Assembly (NCBI RefSeq): GCF_000355695.1
Contig: NC_020891.1
Span: 310,001-374,000 of the forward strand
Source of the DNA: Clavibacter nebraskensis NCPPB 2581
GTDB taxonomy: Bacteria > Actinomycetota > Actinomycetes > Actinomycetales > Microbacteriaceae
Direction: 5' to 3'
DNA: 64,000 nucleotides
Shown one piece after another: positions 44,790 to 53,486 of this stretch. Every line of letters begins with the position of its first letter. Position 1 is the stretch's first letter. The notes beneath the pieces were generated by a model. It was not told where the DNA came from. It worked only from the letters and a program-made list of their open reading frames with translations, and made no database searches. The translations under genes and the position numbers were made by a program.

Positions 44790-45683
44790 TCAGCCCAGGT
44801 ACGGCGCGGGCGGCGGGCCCGTGACGCCCGGCCGCACCGCGAACAGCATGCCCGCGCGCGGGTGGCGGGCCGAGTCCTCGGGCGAGTAGCCCTCCTGCGA
44901 TGTCGTGATCACGAGGACGTCGCGGTCGGGCCCGGCGAAGGCGCAGCTGGAGACCTGGGGCGCGTCGACCTTCACCGAGCCGACGTGCTCGCCGGTCGGG
45001 GAGTAGCGGCGCACCTCGCTGCCGCCCCAGAGCGCGACCCAGAGGAAGCCCTCGTCGTCGACGCACATGCCGTCGGGGTGACCGTCGGCGGGGTCGATCT
45101 CGACCACCACCTCGGGATCCGCCAGGCCGCCCTCGTCGGTGACGCGGAAGCGCCGCACCTGCTGCGTGGGGGTGTCGATGTAGAGCATCTCGGCGCCGTC
45201 GGCCGAGAACGCGGTGCCGTTGGAGATGGTGACGCCTTCGAGCACGGTCATCGCGCGGCCCTGGTCGAGCAGGTAGAGCGCGCCCGCGCCGGGCGTCTTG
45301 TCGAAGGCCATGGATCCCGCCCAGAGCCGGCCGCGCGGATCCACCTCGCCGTCGTTCATGCGGCGCCGGATGCCGTCGGCCGGGAGCACGTCGACCATCG
45401 GGATCAGCTCGCCGTCGCCCGTGAGGCGCACGAAGCCGTCGCGCGCGGCGAGCACGTGGCCGCCGTCCGCGTGCCGCACGACCGCGCCGACCGGGCCGCC
45501 CACGTGCGTCTCGGTGACGGGCTCGACCGCGAGCGTGACGGGATCCAGCGTGGCCTCGCGCACGATGCCGACGTACTGGTCGGCCCAGAGGAGCGTGCCG
45601 CGGGCCGCGTCCCAGAGCGGCGCCTCGGCGTGCTCGGAGCGGACGGTGGCGAGCGGCTGCGCCTCCCAGGTCCTGACGCTCAT
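44790..45683 (-). CDS. SMP-30/gluconolactonase family sugar lactonase
   Basis: A protein of 297 residues of the six-bladed beta-propeller SMP-30 family. Metal-binding residues are seen in SEHAEAPLWDAARG (Glu), ITISNGTAFSADGAEM-type block ISNGTAFSADG (Asn) and GHPDGMCVDDEGFLW (Asp). It opens sugar lactones to aldonic acids. It overlaps the SDR gene upstream by 4 bases, so the pair probably oxidises a sugar to a lactone and then hydrolyses it. Confidence 0.85.
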   Translation of the reverse strand: MSVRTWEAQPLATVRSEHAEAPLWDAARGTLLWADQYVGIVREATLDPVTLAVEPVTETHVGGPVGAVVRHADGGHVLAARDGFVRLTGDGELIPMVDVLPADGIRRRMNDGEVDPRGRLWAGSMAFDKTPGAGALYLLDQGRAMTVLEGVTISNGTAFSADGAEMLYIDTPTQQVRRFRVTDEGGLADPEVVVEIDPADGHPDGMCVDDEGFLWVALWGGSEVRRYSPTGEHVGSVKVDAPQVSSCAFAGPDRDVLVITTSQEGYSPEDSARHPRAGMLFAVRPGVTGPPPAPYLG

Positions 45684-46489
45684 CGGGGATCCGCCGAGGC
45701 CGCGCCGTCCCGCGGCCCGCGCTCCGGCGCACCCGCGCCCTCGTACGCGCGCTGCGGCATCTGCGTCGCGAGCTTGCCGCCGCTCACGTCGACGAGCGTG
45801 CCCGTGATGTAGCCGGCGCGGTCGCTCGCGAGGAACACGAGCAGGTCGGCCACGTCGTCGGGCCGCTCCCACCGGCGGATGCTGAGGGTGTCGAGCAGGC
45901 GGTCCTGCGCGGGCTCCGGCATCTCGGCGAAGCCGTTCATGGCCGTCGGGATCATGCCGGGCGCGTACGCGTTGACGGTGATGCCCCACGGCCCGAGCTC
46001 GCTCGCGAGCACGCGCGTGAACTGCACGACGGCGGCCTTCGACGCGCCGTACGCGGCCGCGCCGACGCTCGGGATGACGGCCGCGAACGACGCCGCGTTG
46101 ATGATCCACCCGCCTCCCGCCGCCTTCATCGCCGGGATGACGGCCTGCGAGAGCAGGAACACCCCGCCCACGTTCACGTCGAACGCGGCCTGGAAGCGCG
46201 CGGGCTCCAGCGTCTCGACGGACCCCTCGACGTTGATCCCGGCGTTGTTCACGAGCACGTCCACGCGGCCGGCCTCCTCGACCACCTGCGCGACGGCGGC
46301 CTGCACGGAGGCCGGGTCGGTGACGTCGGCGACGATCGCGGTGACCCCCTCCGGCAGCGCGTCGCGGAAGCGGAGGTCGAGCCCGAATACCCGGCACCCT
46401 TCCTCGAGGAAGCGCTCGGCGATGGCGCGGCCGATGCCCTGGGCGGCACCGGAGACGACGACGACCCTGTCGCGGAGGTCGATGAGCAT
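45680..46489 (-). CDS. Short-chain dehydrogenase/reductase, probable sugar dehydrogenase
   Basis: A classical SDR of 269 residues: VVVVSGAAQGIGRAIAERF (NAD(P) loop), VLVNNAGINVEGS, and the active-site Tyr-x3-Lys in AAYGASKAAVVQF. The product of this enzyme would be the substrate of the SMP-30 lactonase encoded next, which points to a sugar as substrate. ATG 46489 has GGGGAA upstream. It is divergent from another SDR at 46542 with only 52 bases between. Confidence 0.85.
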   Translation of the reverse strand: MLIDLRDRVVVVSGAAQGIGRAIAERFLEEGCRVFGLDLRFRDALPEGVTAIVADVTDPASVQAAVAQVVEEAGRVDVLVNNAGINVEGSVETLEPARFQAAFDVNVGGVFLLSQAVIPAMKAAGGGWIINAASFAAVIPSVGAAAYGASKAAVVQFTRVLASELGPWGITVNAYAPGMIPTAMNGFAEMPEPAQDRLLDTLSIRRWERPDDVADLLVFLASDRAGYITGTLVDVSGGKLATQMPQRAYEGAGAPERGPRDGAASADPR

Positions 46490-46541
46490 GCGTGTTCCCC
46501 ACAGTCCTAATAGCGTTTCCCTCAACGTAGGGGAGACCGCC

Positions 46542-47324
46542 ATGTCCGGATCGCGGACGCACGACCAGCACGACGACCACGACGGCGACGCGCCTGGGGA
46601 GGGAGCGGCGAGCCGGCGGACGCTGTGGATCAGCGGCGCGGGGTCCGGCGTCGGCCGCGCGACCGCCGTCGCCGCGGCCCGCGACGGCTGGCGCGTCGTG
46701 CTCTCGGGCCGGCGCCGGGAGGCGCTCGAGGAGACGCGCGCGCTCGTCGAGGAGGCCGGATCCACCGCGGTCGTCGCCCCGCTCGACGTCACCGACGACG
46801 CCGCGCTCGCCGCCGTGGTGGCGGGCCTCGACCGGCTCGACGGCGTCGTGGTCGCCGCCGGCCTCAACGCGCCGCGGCGCTCCTGGGCCGACCAGGACCT
46901 CGCCGACTTCGACCGCATCGTCGCGACCGACCTCACCGGACCCGCGCACCAGGTCGCGGCCGCGCTGCCGCTCCTGCGCGCATCCGGCGGCACGGTCGTG
47001 CTCGTCTCCTCGTACGCCGCGTGGACCCACTCGCCGGGCGCTGGGGTCGCCTACAGCGCCTCGAAGACGGCGCTCGGGGCGCTCGTGCGCGACCTCAACG
47101 CGCAGGAGGCGGGCAGCGGGATCCGCGCCACGCACCTCTGCCCCGGCACCATCGACAGCGACTTCCTCGCGCTCCGCCCGACCGTCCCCGACGCCGAAGA
47201 GTGCGCCGCGATGCTCACGCCCGACGACGTCGCCCGCGCCGCGATGTTCGTGCTCGCGTCGCCGCCGCACGTGCGGATCGACGAGCTGGTGCTGTCCCCG
47301 ATGTCGCAGCGCGGCGGGTTCTGA
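46542..47324 (+). CDS. Short-chain dehydrogenase/reductase
   Basis: A protein of 260 residues with a His/Asp-rich N-terminal extension of about 25 residues, then LWISGAGSGVGRATAVAAAR, VVAAGLNAPRRSW and the catalytic GVAYSASKTALGALV. The C-terminal end ELVLSPMSQRGGF is the region copied at 48670-48803. It shares a short promoter region with the divergent sugar SDR gene, which suggests common control. A very strong hairpin follows at 47375. Confidence 0.85.
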   Translation: MSGSRTHDQHDDHDGDAPGEGAASRRTLWISGAGSGVGRATAVAAARDGWRVVLSGRRREALEETRALVEEAGSTAVVAPLDVTDDAALAAVVAGLDRLDGVVVAAGLNAPRRSWADQDLADFDRIVATDLTGPAHQVAAALPLLRASGGTVVLVSSYAAWTHSPGAGVAYSASKTALGALVRDLNAQEAGSGIRATHLCPGTIDSDFLALRPTVPDAEECAAMLTPDDVARAAMFVLASPPHVRIDELVLSPMSQRGGF

Positions 47325-47330
47325 GGCGGA
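47155..47330 (+). repeat. SDR 3-prime end, partner of a diverged direct repeat
   Basis: This segment (from ACAGCGACTTCCTCG to the stop and GAGGCGG) recurs at 48670-48809 in the same direction. The other copy lacks 36 bases in the middle and has scattered changes. The last 95 bases are almost identical between copies. Confidence 0.85.
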
Positions 47331-47374
47331 CCTCCGGGGAGATGAGTCGCGCTCATGACCGTGCCAGGCTGTCC

Positions 47375-47417
47375 GCGAGCTCGTCCCGGGGTGATGATGT
47401 CCCCGGGACGAGCTCGC
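47375..47417. terminator. Perfect 17-bp hairpin after the SDR gene
   Basis: GCGAGCTCGTCCCGGGG (47375-47391) pairs with CCCCGGGACGAGCTCGC (47401-47417) around a 9-base loop. It is the strongest stem in this area and marks the left side of the foreign-looking block; it could serve the SDR gene (+) and the small membrane gene (-). Confidence 0.7.
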
Positions 47418-47446
47418 GACGAGGCCAGCCGCTCAGGCAGGCTCCG

Positions 47447-47641
47447 TCAGCGGCGGTGTGCCGACTGCGAGTCCCGTGCCGATCTGGCCTGTCGGCCGAG
47501 GACCCAAGCCACCGCGTATCCGGCGAGGATCACCGCTGCCGCCATGGCGCCGAGAAGCCACGGGCTCATGTCGGTGACGGCAGCGAGCCCGATGGCGAGC
47601 AGAGTGGGGATCAGCCATCCGTAGTGCTTCAGGGCGGTCAT
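47447..47641 (-). CDS. Small membrane peptide next to the secreted protein
   Basis: A peptide of 64 residues with two TM helices (about 7-22 and 27-48) and a hydrophilic C-terminal tail with QARSARDSQSAHRR. ATG 47641 overlaps the stop of the secreted-protein gene upstream by 4 bases (ATGA), so the two are co-translated. A partner role for the secreted protein (anchor, immunity or export helper) is possible but not shown. No family is recognised. Confidence 0.55.
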   Translation of the reverse strand: MTALKHYGWLIPTLLAIGLAAVTDMSPWLLGAMAAAVILAGYAVAWVLGRQARSARDSQSAHRR

Positions 47642-48495
47642 GCGCAGTTGCTCCTGTCGACCTTGTGGAGCCGCATGCCGACCGGCGCGATCTTCACCTG
47701 ATAGCAGCCCGTGTTCTGCACACTGGTGTTTCGGAAGATGGAGGTCACGCCCCCCCAGATGTTCTGGAGGGTGGGCACGCCGACGAAGCTGCAGAGACCC
47801 TGGATGATCCAGCCGACACTGGGCATCTTGCCGGCCCCGACGCAACCGCCGGCGAGGGCTGTGCCGAGTGTCGACACGGTGATCGCGGAGATGATCTTCA
47901 CCTGGAGCCCCGTCATGTTCCAATACGCCCCGGGACCCTCAGAAGCTCCGGCCAGCCCGACCGTGATGGTGGGATCTGCGACGACCGGGTATGCGATGTC
48001 GCTTCCGTGCAAGGACTGCGTCAAGATGTCGCCGTCGAGACGGTAACTCGTGTGGACGGTCTTGCCGTTCGCATCCACGGCCCACGGCTCCTCGATCTCC
48101 GCCAGGGCGATTCGCGTGCCCCCCGCACCGATCACCGCGACGTATCCGCGATCTCGAGGTATGAGCGTCGCGCCCTCGGGTAGATCGACTCGGAAGTCCG
48201 TGCTCTCTGCGCCATCGTCGATGCGGCTCATCACCCGTATCCCGGCGGGCAGGACGGTCGTCGAGAAGACGTCTGCCGAAGGGGCGATGCCTACTTCGAA
48301 ATCTCCGAAACCAGCGACGGCCTCGTCGTTCTGCACCTTGACTGAGACGCCTTGGTCGAGCGCTTGGGCATCGACAGGGTCGAGGCCGACGGCGAGCTGG
48401 GCGGAGTCGAACAGCGTGTCCTCGGCCGAAGTCGCGTTTGCGGGCGTCGCGCCCAGGCCTAACAATGTCGTGGTCAAGAGCGCTAGAGCTACCAT
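47638..48495 (-). CDS. Secreted protein of unknown function (YPVVADP-type)
   Basis: From ATG 48495 it has 285 residues: a hydrophobic signal core MVALALLTTTLLGLGATPANA with an AxA cleavage site, then a beta-rich domain (residues about 40-190) ending SDIAYPVVADPTITVGLA, a motif that recurs in secreted actinobacterial proteins of unknown role, and a Gly-rich part with paired Cys (GGCVGAGK, GLCSFVG, NTGCYQVK, SNCA). The start is in doubt: GAGAGGAAAG lies ahead of ATC 48519, seven codons before the ATG region, and an ATC start would add IIQRTPAS, giving a better n-region. The base composition is less GC-rich than that of the flanks. Confidence 0.65.
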   Translation of the reverse strand: MVALALLTTTLLGLGATPANATSAEDTLFDSAQLAVGLDPVDAQALDQGVSVKVQNDEAVAGFGDFEVGIAPSADVFSTTVLPAGIRVMSRIDDGAESTDFRVDLPEGATLIPRDRGYVAVIGAGGTRIALAEIEEPWAVDANGKTVHTSYRLDGDILTQSLHGSDIAYPVVADPTITVGLAGASEGPGAYWNMTGLQVKIISAITVSTLGTALAGGCVGAGKMPSVGWIIQGLCSFVGVPTLQNIWGGVTSIFRNTSVQNTGCYQVKIAPVGMRLHKVDRSNCA

Positions 48496-48669
48496 CGACG
48501 CAGGCGTTCGCTGGATGATGTTTCTTTCCTCTCGTGCTCCGTGGACCGCCACGGTCCCCGGCGTCACCCAGTCAAGGTCCCAGCCGCATCCATGTCGATA
48601 CGTCTTCGGAAGGATTTCTGCAACCACGTCGCCGTGCTATGCGTCCCCGCATCCGAGAAGGTGCCTCGC

Positions 48670-48803
48670 ACAGCGACTTCCTCGTGCTCTGGCCGACGAT
48701 GCCCGACCTGGCCCGCGCCGCGATGTTCGTGCTCGCCTCGCCGCCGCACGTGCGCATCGACGAGCTGGTGCTGTCCCCGATGTCGCAGCGCGGCGGGTTC
48801 TGA
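48670..48803 (+). pseudogene. Fragment: duplicated C-terminal end of the SDR gene
   Basis: Reads SDFLVLWPTMPDLARAAMFV and on to ELVLSPMSQRGGF, the same ending as the SDR at 46542-47324, with 12 codons missing from the middle. There is no SDR core upstream, so it cannot be functional. Together with 47155-47330 it brackets the secreted-protein block. Confidence 0.8.
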
Positions 48804-48822
48804 GGCGGGCTGGTCGCCGCGC

Positions 48823-49320
48823 TCAGCCCTCGAGGTCGTCGTCGACGTCGTCCCCGAGCTCCTCCTCGCGCGCCATCCGCTTCCGCCAGCGCGCGTTCCA
48901 GATCTCGAGCCGACGGTCGGTCTTCGCCTTGCGACGCAGATCCCCCGGCGTCGCCGAACGCATCCAACGGTGCTCCGCGACCCACGACTCCGGCGGGAGC
49001 CACCGCTCATGGGCGTCCACGAGAGCCTGCTCGATCTCCGCGTCGAGCATCGAGACGTCGATCCCGCCGTCGTAGCAGTAGACGGTCCACGTCATGTCCT
49101 CGGCGACGAGGAGGTACCGGCCCTCCTCGCGGTGCGCCACATCGCAGAGGTCGTCCAGGGAGGGGCGACCGCTGCGGATGCGGAACTCGGTGGTGTACTC
49201 GTCCGCCTCCTCCTGGCTCGTCATGCCCGGTTCGGTGAAGGACGCCCACGGCAGGAGGCCGGGGAGCGAGGTGTCCCCGTCGCCCATGTGCCCGCTGCAC
49301 GCGTCGGTCAGGACGTGCAT
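48823..49320 (-). CDS. Hypothetical acidic protein
   Basis: A soluble protein of 165 residues, rich in Asp, Glu, Arg and Trp, with no signal peptide. It has a pattern YLLVAEDMTWTVYCYDGGID followed by a long charged helix (LDAEIEQALVDAHERWLPPE) and an Arg-rich C-terminus. I do not recognise it. It lies between the SDR fragment and the response regulator gene, same strand as the latter but separated by 13 bases after the regulator stop, so it may be co-transcribed with the two-component system. ATG 49320 is the most upstream start; later ones are possible. Confidence 0.5.
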   Translation of the reverse strand: MHVLTDACSGHMGDGDTSLPGLLPWASFTEPGMTSQEEADEYTTEFRIRSGRPSLDDLCDVAHREEGRYLLVAEDMTWTVYCYDGGIDVSMLDAEIEQALVDAHERWLPPESWVAEHRWMRSATPGDLRRKAKTDRRLEIWNARWRKRMAREEELGDDVDDDLEG

Positions 49321-49333
49321 GCCGCCGCCGGGC

Positions 49334-50086
49334 TCAGCTCGCGCCCGGCACCACGATCCCGCGCTCGTACGCGAACACGACGGCCTGCACGCGGTCGCGC
49401 ACGCCGAGCTTCAGCAGCAGGCGCGAGACGTGCGTCTTCACGGTGGCCTCGCCGAGGTAGAGGCGCTCGGCGATCTCCGCGTTCGCGAGGCCCTCGGCGA
49501 GGAGGCGCAGCACCTCGAGCTCGCGGTCGGTGAGCGTCTGCACGCGCGGGTCGGTCGGGATCGTCGGGGCGGGGATCGGCGTCGCGGCGTCGTCGTCGGG
49601 GGCGCCGGATCCGCGGCCGAAGCGCTCGATGACGCGGCGCGTGACGTCGGGCGAGAGCAGCGCGTCGCCGCGGGCGAGCACGTGGACGGCCTCCACGAGC
49701 GACTCCGGCGACGCGCTCTTCAGCACGAACCCGCTCGCGCCCGCGTCGAGCGCCGTGAAGAGGTAGTCCTCGCGGTCGAACGTGGTGAGCATGAGGACAC
49801 CGGCCCGGATCGACGGGTCGGCGACGATGCGGCGCGTGGCCTCGAGGCCGTCGACGCGCGGCATCTGCACGTCCATGCAGATCACGTCGGGCGCGAGCGC
49901 GGCGGCGAGGCGCACGCCCTGCTCGCCGTCGGCGGCCTCGCCGACCACCTCGATGCCGTCCTCGCTCTCGAGGATCACGCGGATGCCGGCGCGCACGAGC
50001 GCCTGGTCGTCGACGAGCAGGACGCGGATGGAGGCGGACACGGCGGACGCGGCGGTGGCCGCCGGGTCGCTCGGGTCGGCGGTCAT
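49334..50086 (-). CDS. NarL/LuxR-family response regulator
   Basis: A protein of 250 residues. Receiver domain: IRVLLVDDQALVRAGIRVIL, phospho-acceptor Asp in ICMDVQMPRVDG (about 68), switch Thr in VLMLTTFDRED and Lys in GFVLKSASPE. A Pro/Asp linker leads to the LuxR HTH (LTDRELEVLRLLAEGLANAE) at the C-terminus. It overlaps the histidine kinase gene upstream (ATGA) and is its cognate regulator. Confidence 0.93.
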   Translation of the reverse strand: MTADPSDPAATAASAVSASIRVLLVDDQALVRAGIRVILESEDGIEVVGEAADGEQGVRLAAALAPDVICMDVQMPRVDGLEATRRIVADPSIRAGVLMLTTFDREDYLFTALDAGASGFVLKSASPESLVEAVHVLARGDALLSPDVTRRVIERFGRGSGAPDDDAATPIPAPTIPTDPRVQTLTDRELEVLRLLAEGLANAEIAERLYLGEATVKTHVSRLLLKLGVRDRVQAVVFAYERGIVVPGAS

Positions 50087-51492
50087 GCGCGGGTCTCCTC
50101 GGGGATCGACACGTCGAGCGGGACGGGCATCGGCACGGGTGGCACGACCGGCGTCGGCGCGGTCGGCACCGACGCGCGCACCAGGTAGCCGCCGCGCGCC
50201 TTGGGGCCGATCTCGATGGATCCGCCCACCGCCGCCACGCGCTCCCGCATGCCCCGCTGGCCGAGGCCGCCGGGCCCGTTCCGCACGGGACCCGCGGCCG
50301 CCGACGCCGCCGCGCCCGCGGGCCCGCCGTCGCTGACCTCCACCTCCACGCGCTCGGCGAGGTAGCGGAGCCGGAGGTCGACGCGCGCGCCCGTGCCCGC
50401 GTGCTTCCGCACGTTCGTGAGCGACTCCTGCGCGACGCGGTAGACGATGAGGTCGACCGTCGGCGTGAGCGGCCGCGGGGTGCCGATGACGTCGAACGCG
50501 ACCTGCAGGCCCGCGCCGCACGCGTCCGCTACGAGCTCGTGCAGCTGGTCGACGCCGCGCGTGGAGGCCGTGCGGGTCGGGTCGGCGTCGGCGGGGGCGT
50601 CGGATCCCGTGCCGTCGTCCTCCTGGCGCAGCGCGACGAGCATGCGGTGCAGCTCCTCGATGGCGCTGCGCGCGTTGTCCTCCACGATGCCGAGCGAGGT
50701 CGCGGCCTTCTCGGCGTCGCGCGCGAGCACCCGGCGGGCCGCGCCCGCGTGCACACCCATCACCGACACGTGGTGCGCGACGACGTCGTGCAGCTCCCGC
50801 GCGATGCGGACCCGCTCGAGCGTGACCGCCTGCTCCGCGACCCGCTCGCGCTCCGTCGCCAGCTCGGCCGTGCGCGTCTCGAGCGCGCAGCGATCCCGCG
50901 CCGACGCCCACGCCCGGTCGCCGAAGTACCAGGCGCCGCCGAAGTAGAGGAGGTTGGTGATGATCGTGATGAGGCCGGCGGCGACGGGCGCGGGGATCCA
51001 GGAGTCGGCGGGCGCGTTCGCGAAGGTGGAGCCGGAGAGCGAGTAGAACCCCGAGGTCTGCAGCAGCGCGCTGAACAGCCACGCGAACATGCCGACGACG
51101 ATGATCCCGCGCACGATGTTCGCCCGCATCCGGTTCCGGCCCCATGCGCCGAGCGAGTACATGGCGATGAACATGGCGATGTTGGAGAACAGCAGCTCCG
51201 GCACGTACTGGTACGCCCCGATGACGAAGGTGGCGCCGATCACGAGGGTCACGGCCTCGGGCTGCAGGCGCCGGAGCGCCAGCGGGAGCGTCATGAGCAG
51301 GATCCAGGCGCCGACGATCCACAGCGCGGGCCGCGAGGGGTACATGCCGATCGCGTAGTACTGCATGACGCTGAAGGTGGTGAGCGCGAGCATGACGAGC
51401 GCGAGGAGCACGTCGAACCGCAGCCCCGCGCGGTCGGGCCGGGGCCGCACCCAGAAGCGGTCGACGCTGTCGGGGGCGGATGCGGCGCTCAT
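50083..51492 (-). CDS. Sensor histidine kinase (HisKA_3 type)
   Basis: A protein of 469 residues with an N-terminal membrane domain of six or so TM helices (about 25-190), a short coiled coil, the H-box RIARELHDVVAHHVSVMG at about 232 with the phosphorylated His, and a C-terminal HATPase_c domain (ESLTNVRKHAGTGARVDL, then GPGGLGQRGMRERVAAVGGS). There is no periplasmic sensor domain, so it may sense the membrane itself. It pairs with the response regulator downstream and is divergent from the DHA2 exporter at 51800, a possible target. Confidence 0.92.
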   Translation of the reverse strand: MSAASAPDSVDRFWVRPRPDRAGLRFDVLLALVMLALTTFSVMQYYAIGMYPSRPALWIVGAWILLMTLPLALRRLQPEAVTLVIGATFVIGAYQYVPELLFSNIAMFIAMYSLGAWGRNRMRANIVRGIIVVGMFAWLFSALLQTSGFYSLSGSTFANAPADSWIPAPVAAGLITIITNLLYFGGAWYFGDRAWASARDRCALETRTAELATERERVAEQAVTLERVRIARELHDVVAHHVSVMGVHAGAARRVLARDAEKAATSLGIVEDNARSAIEELHRMLVALRQEDDGTGSDAPADADPTRTASTRGVDQLHELVADACGAGLQVAFDVIGTPRPLTPTVDLIVYRVAQESLTNVRKHAGTGARVDLRLRYLAERVEVEVSDGGPAGAAASAAAGPVRNGPGGLGQRGMRERVAAVGGSIEIGPKARGGYLVRASVPTAPTPVVPPVPMPVPLDVSIPEETRA

Positions 51493-51799
51493 GCGCCCAC
51501 GGTATCGACGCGGCCCGGCGCGCCGCATCCGCCGGATGACGGAACGCGCGCGGGTGACGGGAGCCTGTGGCCGGACACCGGGATAGGCCGCATGGGTCAA
51601 CCGGTGCCAGACTGACGGGACGGGCGCATCCGCCCGGCCGTCTCTCCCGCACCGCCGCGGATCCTCCTCCGTGCCCGCCGTCCGCCAGCACGAGAGGCGC
51701 CCGACCTCCCGTCCCGCGCCCTCGTCGCCCGCGCGTGCGCTCGCCGGCCGGATCCGCTCGCACCACCGCCGACGCCCGCGCCGGCACGAAAGGACCCGC
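51493..51799. other. Intergenic region between the kinase and the drug exporter
   Basis: This stretch of 307 bases holds no gene that I can support. It must contain the divergent promoters for the histidine kinase (-) and the DHA2 exporter (+); no clear -10/-35 or palindrome was found. A short GAAAGGA ribosome site at its right end serves the exporter. Confidence 0.5.
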
Positions 51800-53404
51800 A
51801 TGTCCGACACCATCGCATCCGCCCGCCCGGCGCCCGGCGGCACCGGCGCGCCCGGCGGCACCGGCGCGCCCGGCGACGCCGGCCGGCCCGCCGCCCCCGT
51901 CGTCTCCCGCCGGGCGTGGCAGGCGCTCATCGTGCTGCTCGCCGGCATGTTCGTCGCGCTGCTCGACACGACCATCGTGAACGTGGCGCTGCCCAGCATC
52001 CAAGAGAGCCTGAAGGCCTCCGAGTCGACGCTGAGCTGGATCATCTCCGGCTACGCGCTCGCGTTCGGCCTCGCGCTGATCCCCGCGGGCCGCCTCGGCG
52101 ACCGCTACGGGCACAAGTGGGTGTTCGTGACCGGCATCGCGCTCTTCACGCTCGCCAGCCTCGCGTGCGGTGCGGCTCAGGACGACCTCCAGCTCGTGAT
52201 CGCGCGCGTGGTGCAGGGGCTCGCCGGCGGACTGTTCGTGCCCGCGGTGACCGCCTTCATCCAGCTGCTGTTCCCGCCGCAGGCGCGCGGCAAGGCGTTC
52301 GCCATCATGGGCGCCGTCATCGGCGTCTCGTCCGCGCTCGGCCCGATCGTGGGAGGCCTGATCATCCAGGCGGCGGGGGAGGAGTCGGGCTGGCGCCTGG
52401 TCTTCTTCGTGAACCTGCCCGTCGGCCTCGCGACCGTCATCGCCGCGATCTTCCTGCTGCCCAGCCGTCGGGTGGCCGAGGAGGTCGCGGGCGACGTGCG
52501 CGCGCAGTCCGGGCAGCGCGCGGGCGCGAAGAAGGGCGGATCCGCCCCGGCCGCGGCCCCGTCCGGCGTCGACCTCGTCGGCATCCTCCTCGTGAGCGCG
52601 GGCCTCGTCGCCCTGCTCGTGCCGCTCATCGACGGCCAGGACCAGGGCTGGCCGCTCTGGACCTACCTGTCGCTCGCGGGCGGCGTCGTGCTGCTCGCGC
52701 TCTTCGGCGCCTGGGAGGTCCTGCAGACCCGCCGCTCGAAGGGCGTCCTCGTGCCGCCGCACCTGTTCACGCACCCGGCCTTCACGGGCGGCGTGATCCT
52801 CGCGATGGTCTACTTCGCGGCCTTCACGAGCATCTTCTTCACCATCTCGATCCTCTGGCAGTCGGGCCTCGGCAACTCGGCGCTCGAGTCCGGCCTCGTC
52901 TCGATCCCGTTCGCGATCGGCAGCATCGTCGGCTCCTCGCAGAGCAACCGCCTCACGAACCGCCTCGGCCGCACCGTGCTCGTCATCGGCGCCGCGCTCG
53001 TGAGCGTCGGACTGATCTGGCTGTGGCTCGTGCTGCTCCACACGGCGGCCGCGGACCTGAACAGCTGGATGCTCCTCGTCCCGCTGCTGCTCGCGGGCAT
53101 CGGCAACGGCCTCTTCATCGCCCCGAACGCGCAGTTCATCGTCGCGACGGTCGATCCCGCCGAGGCGGGCGCGGCGTCCGGCGTGATCGGCACCGTGCAG
53201 CGCGTCGGCTCGGCGGTCGGCATCGCGGTCATCGGCAGCGTGCTGTTCGCGGGCGTCGCCGGTGCCGGGATCCGCGGCCCGCAGATGGTGCCGCAGGCAT
53301 TCACCGATGCGTCGGCCTCGGCCATGGGCGTCAGCGCGATCTTCGCGGTCGTCGCCTTCGCGCTGGTGTTCGCCCTGCCGCGGCGGGTGTCGCGCGGGCA
53401 CTGA
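51800..53404 (+). CDS. DHA2-family drug:H+ antiporter (EmrB/QacA type)
   Basis: A protein of 534 residues with 14 TM helices. Motif D1-like LLDTTIVNVALPSIQ follows helix 1, motif A is seen in GRLGDRYGHKWVFVTG, and motif C-like GVSSALGPIVGGLI in helix 5. The N-terminus carries a Gly/Ala/Pro repeat (GGTGAPGGTGAPGDAG). It probably expels toxic compounds across the cell membrane. It is divergent from the two-component system. A hairpin follows at 53424. Confidence 0.9.
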   Translation: MSDTIASARPAPGGTGAPGGTGAPGDAGRPAAPVVSRRAWQALIVLLAGMFVALLDTTIVNVALPSIQESLKASESTLSWIISGYALAFGLALIPAGRLGDRYGHKWVFVTGIALFTLASLACGAAQDDLQLVIARVVQGLAGGLFVPAVTAFIQLLFPPQARGKAFAIMGAVIGVSSALGPIVGGLIIQAAGEESGWRLVFFVNLPVGLATVIAAIFLLPSRRVAEEVAGDVRAQSGQRAGAKKGGSAPAAAPSGVDLVGILLVSAGLVALLVPLIDGQDQGWPLWTYLSLAGGVVLLALFGAWEVLQTRRSKGVLVPPHLFTHPAFTGGVILAMVYFAAFTSIFFTISILWQSGLGNSALESGLVSIPFAIGSIVGSSQSNRLTNRLGRTVLVIGAALVSVGLIWLWLVLLHTAAADLNSWMLLVPLLLAGIGNGLFIAPNAQFIVATVDPAEAGAASGVIGTVQRVGSAVGIAVIGSVLFAGVAGAGIRGPQMVPQAFTDASASAMGVSAIFAVVAFALVFALPRRVSRGH

Positions 53405-53423
53405 CGCGCGCAGCTCCACCACT

Positions 53424-53459
53424 CTCTCGCCGATCCGGATCCGTCCGGGTCGGCGAGAG
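53424..53459 (+). terminator. Hairpin after the DHA2 exporter gene
   Basis: CTCTCGCCGATCCGG pairs with CCGGGTCGGCGAGAG with one mismatch and a short loop, followed by CCGTTT. It sits between convergent genes, so it may also serve the hydrolase gene. Confidence 0.6.
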
Positions 53460-53486
53460 CCGTTTCCCCGGGTGCGTCCCTCTTTC

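Noticed and set aside
47155-48809. Insertion sequence or integrative element around 47.3-48.7 kb
   Set aside because: No transposase or integrase and no terminal inverted repeats were found; the flanking repeat is a gene end with an internal deletion, not a short target-site duplication.
49334-53422. One minus-strand frame of about 1360 codons ending in the response regulator
   Set aside because: Only the last 250 codons are a real protein; the rest is read through the histidine kinase and antisense to the DHA2 gene.
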